Shown in pieces: positions 18,551 to 26,843 of a stretch of DNA of 64,000 nucleotides; position 1 is the first letter of the stretch; each line of letters opens with the position of its first letter. This stretch comes from Acidimicrobiales bacterium (GTDB lineage: Bacteria; Actinomycetota; Acidimicrobiia; Acidimicrobiales; Poriferisodalaceae). The stretch spans positions 26,029-90,028 of the forward strand of contig JASLTG010000012.1 of assembly GCA_030743005.1 (NCBI GenBank), read 5' to 3'. The position numbers were made by a program, and so were the translations under genes. Below the pieces are notes generated by a model. The model made no database searches. It worked only from the letters and a program-made list of their open reading frames with translations, and was not told the DNA's origin.

Positions 18551-19918
18551 GTGCTCGTGCAGCGACGGATCATGGGCCTAGAGAATGAATACGGTGTGAC
18601 ATGCACCATTCGCGGTCAACGAAGACTTAGTCCTGACGAAGTAGCACGATATCTATTCCGCCGAGTGGTCTCCTGGGGGCGCTCAAGCAACGTGTTCCTC
18701 GCAAATGGGGCTCGCCTCTATCTCGATGTGGGTTCTCATCCGGAATACGCTACGCCTGAATGCGATTCGGTTTACGAAGTCATTTGCCACGATCGGGCAG
18801 GTGAGCGCATCTTGGAACGTCTCGTCGAGAATGCCGAAGAGCGATTAACGGAAGAAGGAATCACAGGAAGCACTATCTATTTGTTCAAAAACAATACGGA
18901 TAGTGCTGGCAATAGTTATGGCTGCCACGAGAATTATCTAACAGGTCGGAGAGACGATTTTTCGAACTATGCAGAAGTCTTGATCCCATTCCTCGTGACG
19001 AGACAGATCTACACGGGAGCGGGGAAAGTATTGCAAAGCGCTCGAGGAGCGATGTACAGCATTGCTCAGCGAGCAGAACACATCTGGGAGGGAGTTTCAA
19101 GCGCCACGACGCGAAGCCGCCCAATCATCAACACGCGAGACGAACCTCATGCGGACGCTGAGAGATATCGGCGGCTTCACGTAATCGTTGGCGACTCCAA
19201 CATGAGTGAATACACCTCATTCCTGAAAGTTGGAGCAACGGCACTTCTGTTACGAATGATGGAAGACCCAGCCGTCGTGCTTAGGGACCTCACGCTGGAA
19301 AACCCCATCCGGGCTATTCGGGAGATAAGCCACGACATCACATGTCGACGGCGAGTCCGCCTGGCGAGTGGCAGAGAAGCCAGCGCGTTCGAAATCCAGT
19401 CGGAATACTTAGAACGCGCGCAGCGGTTTGCTGACCATAACGACCTGAACCAAGAGGAAAAACAAGCGTTGGCAATGTGGGAGCACTGTATGGATGGGAT
19501 CGAACAAGACCCACTCACTCTGGATCGTGAAGTTGATTGGGTGATCAAGTACCACCTAATCGAACGTTACAAAAATAAACACAATCTTGATTTGGGTGAT
19601 GCCCGCACAGCTTTGTTGGACCTCCAGTATCACGACGTCAACCAAAATCGGGGTCTGTTCTACCTCATGCAACGCAAAGGGCTAGTAGAACGCATTCTCG
19701 ACGACAGTGATGTCGAAACAGCAATAGAGCAACCACCGCAAACGACCAGGGCAAGACTTCGTGGCGACTTTGTGCGGCAAGCCAAAGAGAAGAAGCGTGA
19801 CTACACGGTGGACTGGGTCCATCTGAAGCTAAATGATCAAGCCCAGAGGACTGTGCTCTGCAAGGACCCGTTCTTGTCCGAAGATGAGCGGGTTGATGCG
19901 CTCATAGCGTCGCTCTAA
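18551..19918 (+). CDS. pafA: Pup-protein ligase PafA
   Basis: 455 residues. PafA phosphorylates the C-terminal glutamate of Pup and joins it to substrate lysines. The N-terminal motif is [15 protein letters not shown], slightly different from the usual [24 protein letters not shown] and [30 protein letters not shown] are the conserved ATP/Pup-binding segments shared with Dop. The start is GTG at 18551, with an in-frame GTG two codons later (18557) that matches the family N-terminus better. It ends the proteasome cluster; the mycobacterial pafBC genes are absent. Confidence 0.95.
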   Translation: MLVQRRIMGLENEYGVTCTIRGQRRLSPDEVARYLFRRVVSWGRSSNVFLANGARLYLDVGSHPEYATPECDSVYEVICHDRAGERILERLVENAEERLTEEGITGSTIYLFKNNTDSAGNSYGCHENYLTGRRDDFSNYAEVLIPFLVTRQIYTGAGKVLQSARGAMYSIAQRAEHIWEGVSSATTRSRPIINTRDEPHADAERYRRLHVIVGDSNMSEYTSFLKVGATALLLRMMEDPAVVLRDLTLENPIRAIREISHDITCRRRVRLASGREASAFEIQSEYLERAQRFADHNDLNQEEKQALAMWEHCMDGIEQDPLTLDREVDWVIKYHLIERYKNKHNLDLGDARTALLDLQYHDVNQNRGLFYLMQRKGLVERILDDSDVETAIEQPPQTTRARLRGDFVRQAKEKKRDYTVDWVHLKLNDQAQRTVLCKDPFLSEDERVDALIASL

Positions 19919-19927
19919 GAGCTAACA

Positions 19928-20911
19928 ATGCCAAGATTTGATGCTGCACGGGTGCACCAAATAGTTTCCGAAAGAAGTGGACTGCAACGCCTCCTGTTGG
20001 ACGATGGCTCAAAGGCATACGCATTAACTGCAGTAGTTGGATCTGCCGCCGAAGGAGACTTGGTCGTCGTGAACACCACTGCCGTAGGCCTCGATTTAGG
20101 AACGGGTGGATCGCACGTCGTCCACTGGATCGAGGGACACGACGCTAGCTCCGAAGAATTTCGGGGAAGGGTACTTAAGGCTCGGTATCTATCCGAACAG
20201 ACCGAAGTAGATCCGCATGTGTCAGGACGTTCCGACCTGAAAGGGGCCCGAGTTCTCCTCTGTGTTTTGCATAGCCATATTGGGGCCGTAGCAGTGGCGA
20301 TGTCTGCGCCAGAGGTCGGGTATTTGATGACTGACCAAGCCGCCCTGCCCCTCGCTCTCAGCGACCTTGTCGCCGAGCTAACTTCAGCGGAGCTTATTGC
20401 GACAACCGCCACAGTTGGACAGGCATTTGGTGGTGAACTCGAAGCAGTTAGCGTTCCTTCTGGTGTGGCCGCTCTCATGGATAGTGGGTGCAAAAAGGTT
20501 CTTCTCGGGGCAGGCCCGGGCCACGTAGGTACAAGTTCAGACCTTGGCTTCTCTGCTATGGAACTAGCCGGGCATGCATCTGTCCTGAACGCGCTCGGAG
20601 CCGAGGTGGCACTTTGCGTCAGAGCCTCTGATGTAGACGAAAGAGAGCGTCATCGGGGCGTAAGTCACCATATGACGTCACTCTTGAAAGCGATTCCCGT
20701 TCAAGTAAACGTTCCAATTCCGTTAGGGGAAGACTCTTCCTGGGTGACAGAACTTGGCCATTACGGTCATCTAGTGGAGCCCGTCGATGTAGTAAACGCG
20801 CTCAGTACCAGTGGAGTTGCAGTTAGGAGCATGGGTAAACCTTTGTCGCACGATGGTCTTGCGTGCTCTTACCTGGGCGCCGCTGCTTCATGGCTGTCGG
20901 GCACAGCTTGA
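19928..20911 (+). CDS. DUF3866-like protein
   Basis: 327 residues. Glycine-rich with no membrane segment. Segments LLCVLHSHIGAVAVAM, VGYLMTDQAALPLALSDLV, GCKKVLLGAGPGHVGTSSDLGFSAMELAGH and RERHRGVSHHMTSLL are strongly patterned and match my memory of the uncharacterised DUF3866 family. The histidines in HSHIG, GPGHVGT and RGVSHH suggest a metal or phosphate site. It starts nine bases after pafA and its TGA overlaps the ATG of the signal peptidase gene, so it is co-transcribed with both. Function is unknown. Confidence 0.7.
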   Translation: MPRFDAARVHQIVSERSGLQRLLLDDGSKAYALTAVVGSAAEGDLVVVNTTAVGLDLGTGGSHVVHWIEGHDASSEEFRGRVLKARYLSEQTEVDPHVSGRSDLKGARVLLCVLHSHIGAVAVAMSAPEVGYLMTDQAALPLALSDLVAELTSAELIATTATVGQAFGGELEAVSVPSGVAALMDSGCKKVLLGAGPGHVGTSSDLGFSAMELAGHASVLNALGAEVALCVRASDVDERERHRGVSHHMTSLLKAIPVQVNVPIPLGEDSSWVTELGHYGHLVEPVDVVNALSTSGVAVRSMGKPLSHDGLACSYLGAAASWLSGTA

Positions 20912-21480
20912 TGTCCCGGCCCTCTCCGATATCAAACTGGCTTCGGAAGCCATCCGGGATGAACTGGAAATCGGTCCGCGAATGGGTCGGCGTGATCGTG
21001 GTGGCGCTAATCGCAGCCTTTGGGATTCGCGCGACCCTCATCCAGACTTACTTCATACCCTCAGAATCGATGGCGCCTACTTTAGAGGTCGGCGATCGGC
21101 TGATGGTATACAAGCTTGCCTTCAGCTTGGGCGACGTTGATAGGGGTGACTTAGTCGTCTTTAATAGGCCACCAGCTCTTAACAACACTGAGCTTAAGGA
21201 TTTCGTTAAACGAGTTGTCGGACTCCCAGAGGAACGGGTGTCAGCGGAAAATGGTCTGCTTCTTATCAACGGCGAACCTCTTGAAGAGCCGTATTTGTCC
21301 CCCGGTGTTTGGACACAGGACTTTGCAGAGGTTCAGGTGCCTGAAGGGCATGTTTTCGTAATGGGTGATAACCGGTTTAACAGTCGGGATAGTCGCTGGT
21401 TTGGCTCGATTAGTGAAGATCTGTTAGTTGGGGAAGTCTTCATCCGTCTCTGGCCGTTCAAAGCATTCGGCCGCCCATAG
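20911..21480 (+). CDS. lepB: Type I signal peptidase LepB
   Basis: 189 residues from the ATG that shares a base with the upstream TGA. One N-terminal membrane helix (WVGVIVVALIAAFGIRATLI) anchors it, with the catalytic domain outside. Box B holds the nucleophile: FIPSESMAPTL. The general-base lysine is in DFVKRVVGLPEE, and box E is GDNRFNSRDSR. It removes signal peptides from Sec-exported, and likely Tat-exported, proteins; tatA/B and tatC lie about 1 kb downstream. Confidence 0.94.
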   Translation: MSRPSPISNWLRKPSGMNWKSVREWVGVIVVALIAAFGIRATLIQTYFIPSESMAPTLEVGDRLMVYKLAFSLGDVDRGDLVVFNRPPALNNTELKDFVKRVVGLPEERVSAENGLLLINGEPLEEPYLSPGVWTQDFAEVQVPEGHVFVMGDNRFNSRDSRWFGSISEDLLVGEVFIRLWPFKAFGRP

Positions 21481-21493
21481 GCAAGGTCGGTCA

Positions 21494-22237
21494 TCAGTCA
21501 GCTTGAGCAAAACCTGTCTGCAGTCGGTCAACGTGGTCGCTGTGTACTCCATCGATACCCATTCGAACTAGGTCCCTGATGACACGCACATGCTGCGCAT
21601 CCCAAGCGATGCAGTATCGATTGAAACGATGGAACAGTGTTGTTAGCCCCCCACTCCAGTCACTGTGATGAAGGTTTATGGCGTCAATTCCCGCAGCTGC
21701 GAGTTCAGCAGCTCTGCGTTCCGGCCCATCTTTCATGTGTTTGAGTCGCGTCGAATTAACCAAGCGGGCACACGTTTCTGACCGTAAGTCGGCTAACAAC
21801 TGCCACGTTGGATGACATAACCAAAGCCGCGCTTCGGCTTGATGATCGCAGGCAACTCCGATCACATGACTGAACGCGTTTGCATCCTTCACATCGACAG
21901 ATAGTTCAAGATCTGTACCACAGGTTTGATAAAGCTCCGCTAAGGAAGGGATATGGTCGGGTAGGTCAACCCGAAGCATCTTGGAGATCGACTTCCGTCG
22001 TAGTCCTGTGCGCACAACTCCGTCATGGTCTAATACTGGGACTCCGTCACTCGTGAGCCAGACGTCTGTTTCTAAGCCGGTTGCACCCAGTCGAAGGGCT
22101 AGCTCAAAAGCCTGCAAAGTATTTTCTGGTGCGTTGGCCCGTGCTCCTCGATGAGCGAATTGGATAGCAGGGTTACGAAGCGACGGAAGACGTTGTTGCA
22201 CTAAAACATCATTCTTCATTACTACCGGGACGTGCAA
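21494..22237 (-). CDS. Glycerophosphodiester phosphodiesterase
   Basis: 247 residues, TIM-barrel GDPD family, hydrolysing glycerophosphodiesters to glycerol-3-phosphate and an alcohol. Catalytic motif FAHRGARANAPENTLQAF with the metal- and phosphate-binding HRG...PENT, then GLETDVWLTSDGVPVLDHD carrying the E.D metal ligands and the second histidine. No signal peptide is visible, so it is probably cytosolic. It is the only minus-strand gene between the proteasome and Tat regions. With headgroups such as choline it could feed the amine catabolism encoded further on; that link is inference. Confidence 0.93.
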   Translation of the reverse strand: MHVPVVMKNDVLVQQRLPSLRNPAIQFAHRGARANAPENTLQAFELALRLGATGLETDVWLTSDGVPVLDHDGVVRTGLRRKSISKMLRVDLPDHIPSLAELYQTCGTDLELSVDVKDANAFSHVIGVACDHQAEARLWLCHPTWQLLADLRSETCARLVNSTRLKHMKDGPERRAAELAAAGIDAINLHHSDWSGGLTTLFHRFNRYCIAWDAQHVRVIRDLVRMGIDGVHSDHVDRLQTGFAQAD

Positions 22238-22258
22238 GGTTGGCTCTAACGTAGCGAT

Positions 22259-22525
22259 GTGGTGGCTTTCGTTCTAATAGGGGTACTCACCTTCGGTGCC
22301 CTGTTCTCGCTCTTGTGGAGCAAGGTGTCCGTCGTGAAGACAGAGGTAGCGAGAACCGTCAGAGATATAGACAACGCATCGGTTGTCCTCGGTGGGATCG
22401 CCCGCGAGGTTGAACGCGCTGAAGTCCATTTGGCTCGCCTCAGAACGTTACGTATTAGGCGTCTGGTGGTGAGTCGCATCTTTAGTCGTCGTCGACGTCG
22501 TCTCCTAAGGCGCCACAGGACCTAG
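22259..22525 (+). CDS. Small membrane-anchored coiled-coil protein
   Basis: 88 residues, starting at GTG 22259. One N-terminal membrane helix (AFVLIGVLTFGALFSLLW), then a helical region (VKTEVARTVRDIDNASVVL) and a very arginine-rich C-terminus (several runs of Arg). The layout predicts a cytosolic positively charged tail. It ends ten bases before tatA/B and is likely co-transcribed with it. I do not recognise a family; some similarity in layout to DUF948-like anchored coiled coils. Confidence 0.55.
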   Translation: MVAFVLIGVLTFGALFSLLWSKVSVVKTEVARTVRDIDNASVVLGGIAREVERAEVHLARLRTLRIRRLVVSRIFSRRRRRLLRRHRT

Positions 22526-22535
22526 CCTCATTATT

Positions 22536-22796
22536 GTGAACCTGACCCCCAACGAGATACTGATTATTTGCTTGGTGGCGTTGATCGCTCTCGGTCCTAA
22601 ACAGCTCCCTGAAACGGTCCGCAAGATCGCCAAGGGGTTTAGTGAATTCCGGCGTCAAAGCTCGCAGTTACGGGCTGAGGTGACGTCGGTGGTTGATCGG
22701 GCGGTCGAAGAATCACATGATCAAGAACTTGGGCGCCAAGCGAGGGAAACAGATGCCTGTTCGTCACAGGACCCAAACCCGAGCGATCCCCAATGA
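22536..22796 (+). CDS. tatA: Twin-arginine translocase TatA/TatB-family subunit
   Basis: 86 residues, GTG start. One short N-terminal helix (EILIICLVALIALGPKQLP) with the GP hinge, followed by an amphipathic helix (ETVRKIAKGFSEFRRQ) and a polar tail: the TatA/TatB pattern. The acidic residue at the start of the helix and the LGPKQLP hinge lean toward TatB, but actinobacterial TatA and TatB cannot be told apart safely by eye. It overlaps tatC by four bases. Confidence 0.88.
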   Translation: MNLTPNEILIICLVALIALGPKQLPETVRKIAKGFSEFRRQSSQLRAEVTSVVDRAVEESHDQELGRQARETDACSSQDPNPSDPQ

Positions 22797-23575
22797 AGTT
22801 TTGGAAGAGACCATCATCTCCTCCAACGACGTTCTGGGAGCATGTAGCGGAACTTCGCGTCCGAGTGATTGCCAGCATCATCGCCGTCGCGTTGGCCTCG
22901 CTGGTGGGTTTGTTTTGTTACAACTGGTTGCTCGAAAATATTTTTCTACCACCGTATTGTCGAGTGCTTGAGGGTCAGGGAATCGACAGGGCCTGCACGT
23001 TGGTCATTACCGAACCATTGGACGGTTTCAAAACCCGGATACGAGTCTCTCTGTACGTGGGACTTGTACTTGCTATGCCAATACTTCTCTGGAATTTGTG
23101 GCGGTTTATCACACCTGCCTTGGACCGACGCGAAAAGCGCTATGCCGTGCCATTCGTGTTGAGTGGCGTTCTTCTTTTCGCCTCCGGTGCCGTTGTCGCC
23201 TACTCAACTTTCGAACGCGCCCTTGAATTTCTTATCTCTTTTGGTGGTGACACCGTGGACCCGTTGTTTTCTCCCGGGGCCTATCTCGGCTTAATGACCT
23301 ACATGATGGTTGCGTTTGGCGTTGGATTTGAGTTCCCCATTGTGTTGGTCTTCTTGCAGATGGCGGGAGTAGTCACTCCGAGGCAGCTAAGTAGCTCTCG
23401 TCGATACGCAATCGTCGGAATTGTCGTGGTGGCAGCAGTCATCACCCCTTCCGGTGACCCGGTGTCATTGGCTGCTCTTTCCGTGCCCATGTATCTGTTT
23501 TTCGAGCTCTCAATTCTCGTCGGGTTGTTACTTCAACGCTCAAGGCATCGCCGTGAAGCTAGGGATAACTCATGA
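22793..23575 (+). CDS. tatC: Twin-arginine translocase TatC
   Basis: 260 residues with six predicted membrane helices. The conserved N-terminal segment HVAELRVRVIAS binds the twin-arginine signal; DGFKTRIRVSLYVGLVLAMPILLWNLWRFITPAL is the family signature and VGFEFPIVLVFLQ the fourth-helix region. TatC recognises and exports folded, often cofactor-bearing proteins. It overlaps both tatA/B (ATGA) and helY (ATGA), giving the tatA-tatC-helY order known in mycobacteria. Confidence 0.96.
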   Translation: MKFWKRPSSPPTTFWEHVAELRVRVIASIIAVALASLVGLFCYNWLLENIFLPPYCRVLEGQGIDRACTLVITEPLDGFKTRIRVSLYVGLVLAMPILLWNLWRFITPALDRREKRYAVPFVLSGVLLFASGAVVAYSTFERALEFLISFGGDTVDPLFSPGAYLGLMTYMMVAFGVGFEFPIVLVFLQMAGVVTPRQLSSSRRYAIVGIVVVAAVITPSGDPVSLAALSVPMYLFFELSILVGLLLQRSRHRREARDNS

Positions 23576-26160
23576 CCAACGATCTGACTGTAGGAGCTTC
23601 AAAGTTGCTCCAGGAACGCGGAATCACGCCGGACGACTTCCAGATCCGGAGTTTCGCGGCCATCGATAGCGGATCATCTGTGCTGGTGGCTGCACCGACG
23701 TCGTCAGGCAAGACGTTGATTGCCGAATATGCGATCGAAGCGGCTTTAGCGGTAGGTAAGACGGTCGTTTATACAACTCCAATCAAGGCACTTTCCAACC
23801 AAAAATTTAAAGACCTTTGCGCTTGGTTAGGTAAGGAGAAGGTGGGCTTACTAACGGGCGATAATGCGATACGGCCCAACGCTGAGGTCGTGGTCATGAC
23901 TACCGAAGTGCTCAGAAACATGATCTACGCGGGTAGTCCGGCACTTAAGCGCCTCGGGTTAGTTGTTCTTGACGAGGTTCACTTTCTGCAAGACCCCTAC
24001 AGGGGCCCGGTATGGGAAGAAGTGATTATGCAGGTCTCGTCGTCAGCGCGTTTAGTTTGCCTTTCTGCCACAGTCAGCAACGCTGAAGAATTGGCGGGGT
24101 GGATTGGGGAAGTTCATAGCGAATGTGACGCGATCATCGAAACCACACGGCCTGTCGAGCTCCATGACCATTTTCTTGTCTTCGATAAACGTCACCGCCG
24201 GGTCCAGGAATTTAGAACGCTCCGAGATGGCGAAAGCAATTTCGAGGTTGAGCGATATCTCGGCAAGATGAGCGAGCAAAGAAGCCGAGGACCTCAAAGG
24301 CACGGAGGCGCTGCCGGCCGCCCTCGTAGGCATGAAGTCATTAACCACCTCCACGAGTCGGACCGATTGCCGGCTATCTTCTTTATTTTCTCCAGGCAGG
24401 GATGCGACGACGCGGTACAAAGCTGCCTTGACTTCAATGTTGACTTTCTCGACGGACGTGAGAAGTCGCGCGTAGAGCAGATCGTTGAACAACATGTCGT
24501 AGACATCACGCCAATAGACCTATCGCTTTTGAATTATGAGAAGTGGTTGGATGGTCTGAAGTCAGGGATAGCGTCACACCACGCAGGAATGGTTACACCC
24601 TTTAAAGAGGCCGTTGAGGACTGCTTCGCAGCCGGCCTCTTAAAAGTGGTATTTGCAACCGAAACCCTTGCAATGGGCGTCAACCTGCCTGCGAGGTCGG
24701 TCGTAGTTGAACAGCTGAGCCGCTTCAGAGGAGAAGGCCATGTGGTGCTCACGCCAGGTGAGTACACCCAGCTGACAGGACGGGCAGGCCGCAGAGGTAT
24801 TGATTCAACCGGTCACGCGTACTCCCTATGGAGTCCTTACGAATCTTTTGGTCAGCTGACACAGCTAGCTAAGAGCAATGAATTTGTTCTGGAATCGGCG
24901 TTCCGACCGACCTACAACATGGCCGCAAATCTAATGGCGCGGGCCAAACGCGAGGCGGCTTTGGACCTTTTGGAGAGATCATTCGCCCAGTACAGAGCTA
25001 ACGGTCACGTCGTTAGGTTGACAAGGGAATTAGACAAGGCCAAGGCATCGCTGCAGACCGCGCAGGTGGAACTAAAACGATTAGGTGTCGTCGGCAACAA
25101 GGGTGCATCTCCCCGAGAAAAGTCTGCTCTCGATGTTTCAGCGTCCCTGCAACAACTTCGACCTGGTTCCCTGATCGCCCGCGTTCACGGCAGCGAGACC
25201 CAGTATCTCCTGGTGCTGGGAACTACAAGTAGACGCGGCGGAGAGAGGCGAATTCGAGTCGTTACCCCTAGGGGCAAGGTAATGATGTTGACAGCTAATG
25301 ATTTCGACGCCGGACCAGAAGTTCTCTCCAACACAGAGCTGCCGAAGCCGTATGCACCTAATCGGCGCGAATACCAACGGGCATCGGCAAAGCTCCTCAA
25401 ACAGCAGTTAACGGAATTGGGAATCTTGATAGAAGTCCGTCACCCGGACCGAGATCTCCGCGCGGAACGAATGAAAGCGCAACGACGGGTCGAGGGAGCT
25501 GAAGGCCGTATATCTACCCTCCGAGAACAAATAGCGGTTGCTGAAGGCGGTTTGGGGCGCTCATTGGTGGCAATTGAAGAGGTCATGGACATCTTCGAAT
25601 GCGCTTCCTCGTGGGAACTGAGTCCCCGCGGCGAAACCTTACAGGGGATCTTTCATGAAATGGACCTTCTCGTCGCACTCTGCATAGATGGAGCGATCTT
25701 CGACGATGTCTCTCCGCCAGAATTAGCCGGATTGATCTCAGTGTTGACCTATGAGCATAGAAGTCGGCTTGAGCCCCCGCCGCCGTGGTTTCCCAACCAG
25801 ACCTCCAAACTCAAGGCACAAGAAATCATCGGGTATAGCGCCAAAATCCGTAGGGAAGAAAATAAACGGGGCCTTCCAGAAAGCAGGACTCCGGACGCCA
25901 CGATTTTCGGCCAAGTGCACGGATGGGCGTCAGGTCACGAGTTGAGTGAGGTACTGGACGATGACACCTCGGCAGGTGACTTTGTGCGGAATATTCGTCA
26001 AGTAATTGATTTACTTGGCCAACTAGCGGACTCGACGCGTTCGCAGTCCCTAAAAAAGAATTCAATTGAGGCCGGGCGCCTCCTAGACCGTGGGTTGGTT
26101 TCAGCGGCTGCCCGTATCCAAGACACTGACGAAGATAGTGAACCCTTAGATGACCATTGA
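23572..26160 (+). CDS. helY: Ski2-like DEVH-box helicase HelY
   Basis: 862 residues, superfamily 2. Motif I APTSSGKT at about residues 43-50, motif II DEVH in LVVLDEVHFLQD, motif III LSATVSNAEEL, motif VI QLTGRAGRRGID. A long middle region with a beta-barrel-like insertion (GSLIARVHGSETQYLLV) and a DSHCT-type helical C-terminus follow, as in Mtr4/Ski2 and mycobacterial HelY. It probably unwinds structured RNA. The helicase ends inside the start of the next gene (11-base overlap). Confidence 0.94.
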   Translation: MTNDLTVGASKLLQERGITPDDFQIRSFAAIDSGSSVLVAAPTSSGKTLIAEYAIEAALAVGKTVVYTTPIKALSNQKFKDLCAWLGKEKVGLLTGDNAIRPNAEVVVMTTEVLRNMIYAGSPALKRLGLVVLDEVHFLQDPYRGPVWEEVIMQVSSSARLVCLSATVSNAEELAGWIGEVHSECDAIIETTRPVELHDHFLVFDKRHRRVQEFRTLRDGESNFEVERYLGKMSEQRSRGPQRHGGAAGRPRRHEVINHLHESDRLPAIFFIFSRQGCDDAVQSCLDFNVDFLDGREKSRVEQIVEQHVVDITPIDLSLLNYEKWLDGLKSGIASHHAGMVTPFKEAVEDCFAAGLLKVVFATETLAMGVNLPARSVVVEQLSRFRGEGHVVLTPGEYTQLTGRAGRRGIDSTGHAYSLWSPYESFGQLTQLAKSNEFVLESAFRPTYNMAANLMARAKREAALDLLERSFAQYRANGHVVRLTRELDKAKASLQTAQVELKRLGVVGNKGASPREKSALDVSASLQQLRPGSLIARVHGSETQYLLVLGTTSRRGGERRIRVVTPRGKVMMLTANDFDAGPEVLSNTELPKPYAPNRREYQRASAKLLKQQLTELGILIEVRHPDRDLRAERMKAQRRVEGAEGRISTLREQIAVAEGGLGRSLVAIEEVMDIFECASSWELSPRGETLQGIFHEMDLLVALCIDGAIFDDVSPPELAGLISVLTYEHRSRLEPPPPWFPNQTSKLKAQEIIGYSAKIRREENKRGLPESRTPDATIFGQVHGWASGHELSEVLDDDTSAGDFVRNIRQVIDLLGQLADSTRSQSLKKNSIEAGRLLDRGLVSAAARIQDTDEDSEPLDDH

Positions 26161-26764
26161 ACGAGGTCGGGATTGGGGAGTCCCCGCATCACCTGGCGGC
26201 GCCGAATTTTTTGCGTCTAGTGATATCGAGTTGAGAAGGATCGTCGAAGCAAATTGGACAGACACAGCGCCGGTCCTAGTAGTGGGCCTCACCGGCGGGG
26301 ACCTTTGGAGGGCACTTGGGGCACCCGTAGGAGGAAGGTGCCGTCTGGACAGCACAGATGCCCGCCAAGTATCGATTGACATCACAGAGGTCCATTTAGG
26401 CGACCAACGCCACCTTGTAGTCGCTCACATCTTTTTTCTAAGTAGCTGGTGGCGAGGCCCAATCATGGCGTTAATGAATTCGGAATGGCGCGGTCGTTGG
26501 CGAGTAGCGCCAAGGGCCCATCCCAACGACGGATGGTTGGACTTCGTAGAGGGAGACTTGCCAATTAGGCAGCGGCTTCTATTACGACAACGGCTGATTA
26601 CAGGCGACCATCTTCCCAACTCAGCTATCAGAACAGGACGAATAAAGGAATTTAGCCAAAAATTCTCTCGACCCACACGCGCCATATTGGATGGGATTGA
26701 TGAGGGTCGACATGATGCTGTCTCACTCAAAATTTTGCCGGACGCCTTGACGGTCATTTACTAG
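26150..26764 (+). CDS. Orphan lipid-kinase (YegS/DAGK) C-terminal-like domain protein
   Basis: 204 residues. The segment RGRWRVAPRAHPNDGWLDFV, followed by a helical RQR.LLRQRLITGDHL stretch and the ending DGIDEGRHDAVSLKILPDALTVIY, matches the C-terminal beta-sandwich domain of diacylglycerol/lipid kinases, where the second ATP and metal contacts lie. The N-terminal nucleotide-binding domain with GGDGT is absent. The first 110 residues are not recognised (VLVVGLTGGDLWRALGAP). Overlaps the end of helY by 11 bases. A regulatory or non-catalytic role is possible; function unknown. Confidence 0.6.
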   Translation: MTIERGRDWGVPASPGGAEFFASSDIELRRIVEANWTDTAPVLVVGLTGGDLWRALGAPVGGRCRLDSTDARQVSIDITEVHLGDQRHLVVAHIFFLSSWWRGPIMALMNSEWRGRWRVAPRAHPNDGWLDFVEGDLPIRQRLLLRQRLITGDHLPNSAIRTGRIKEFSQKFSRPTRAILDGIDEGRHDAVSLKILPDALTVIY

Positions 26765-26768
26765 ACAA

Positions 26769-26780
26769 CTCGGCGCCGAG
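26769..26780. repeat. Perfect 12-bp palindrome in the gap before the ThyX-like gene
   Basis: CTCGGCGCCGAG is fully self-complementary and lies five bases after the stop of the lipid-kinase-like gene and 63 bases before the GTG of the tandem ThyX-like gene. It could be a protein-binding site or part of a terminator, but no loop or T-tract is present. Confidence 0.35.
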
Positions 26781-26843
26781 GGTGCGCGACTGTGTCTGCG
26801 GATCGCCCTACGATCAAGGCTGGCTGAGGATTCAGCTCACACA

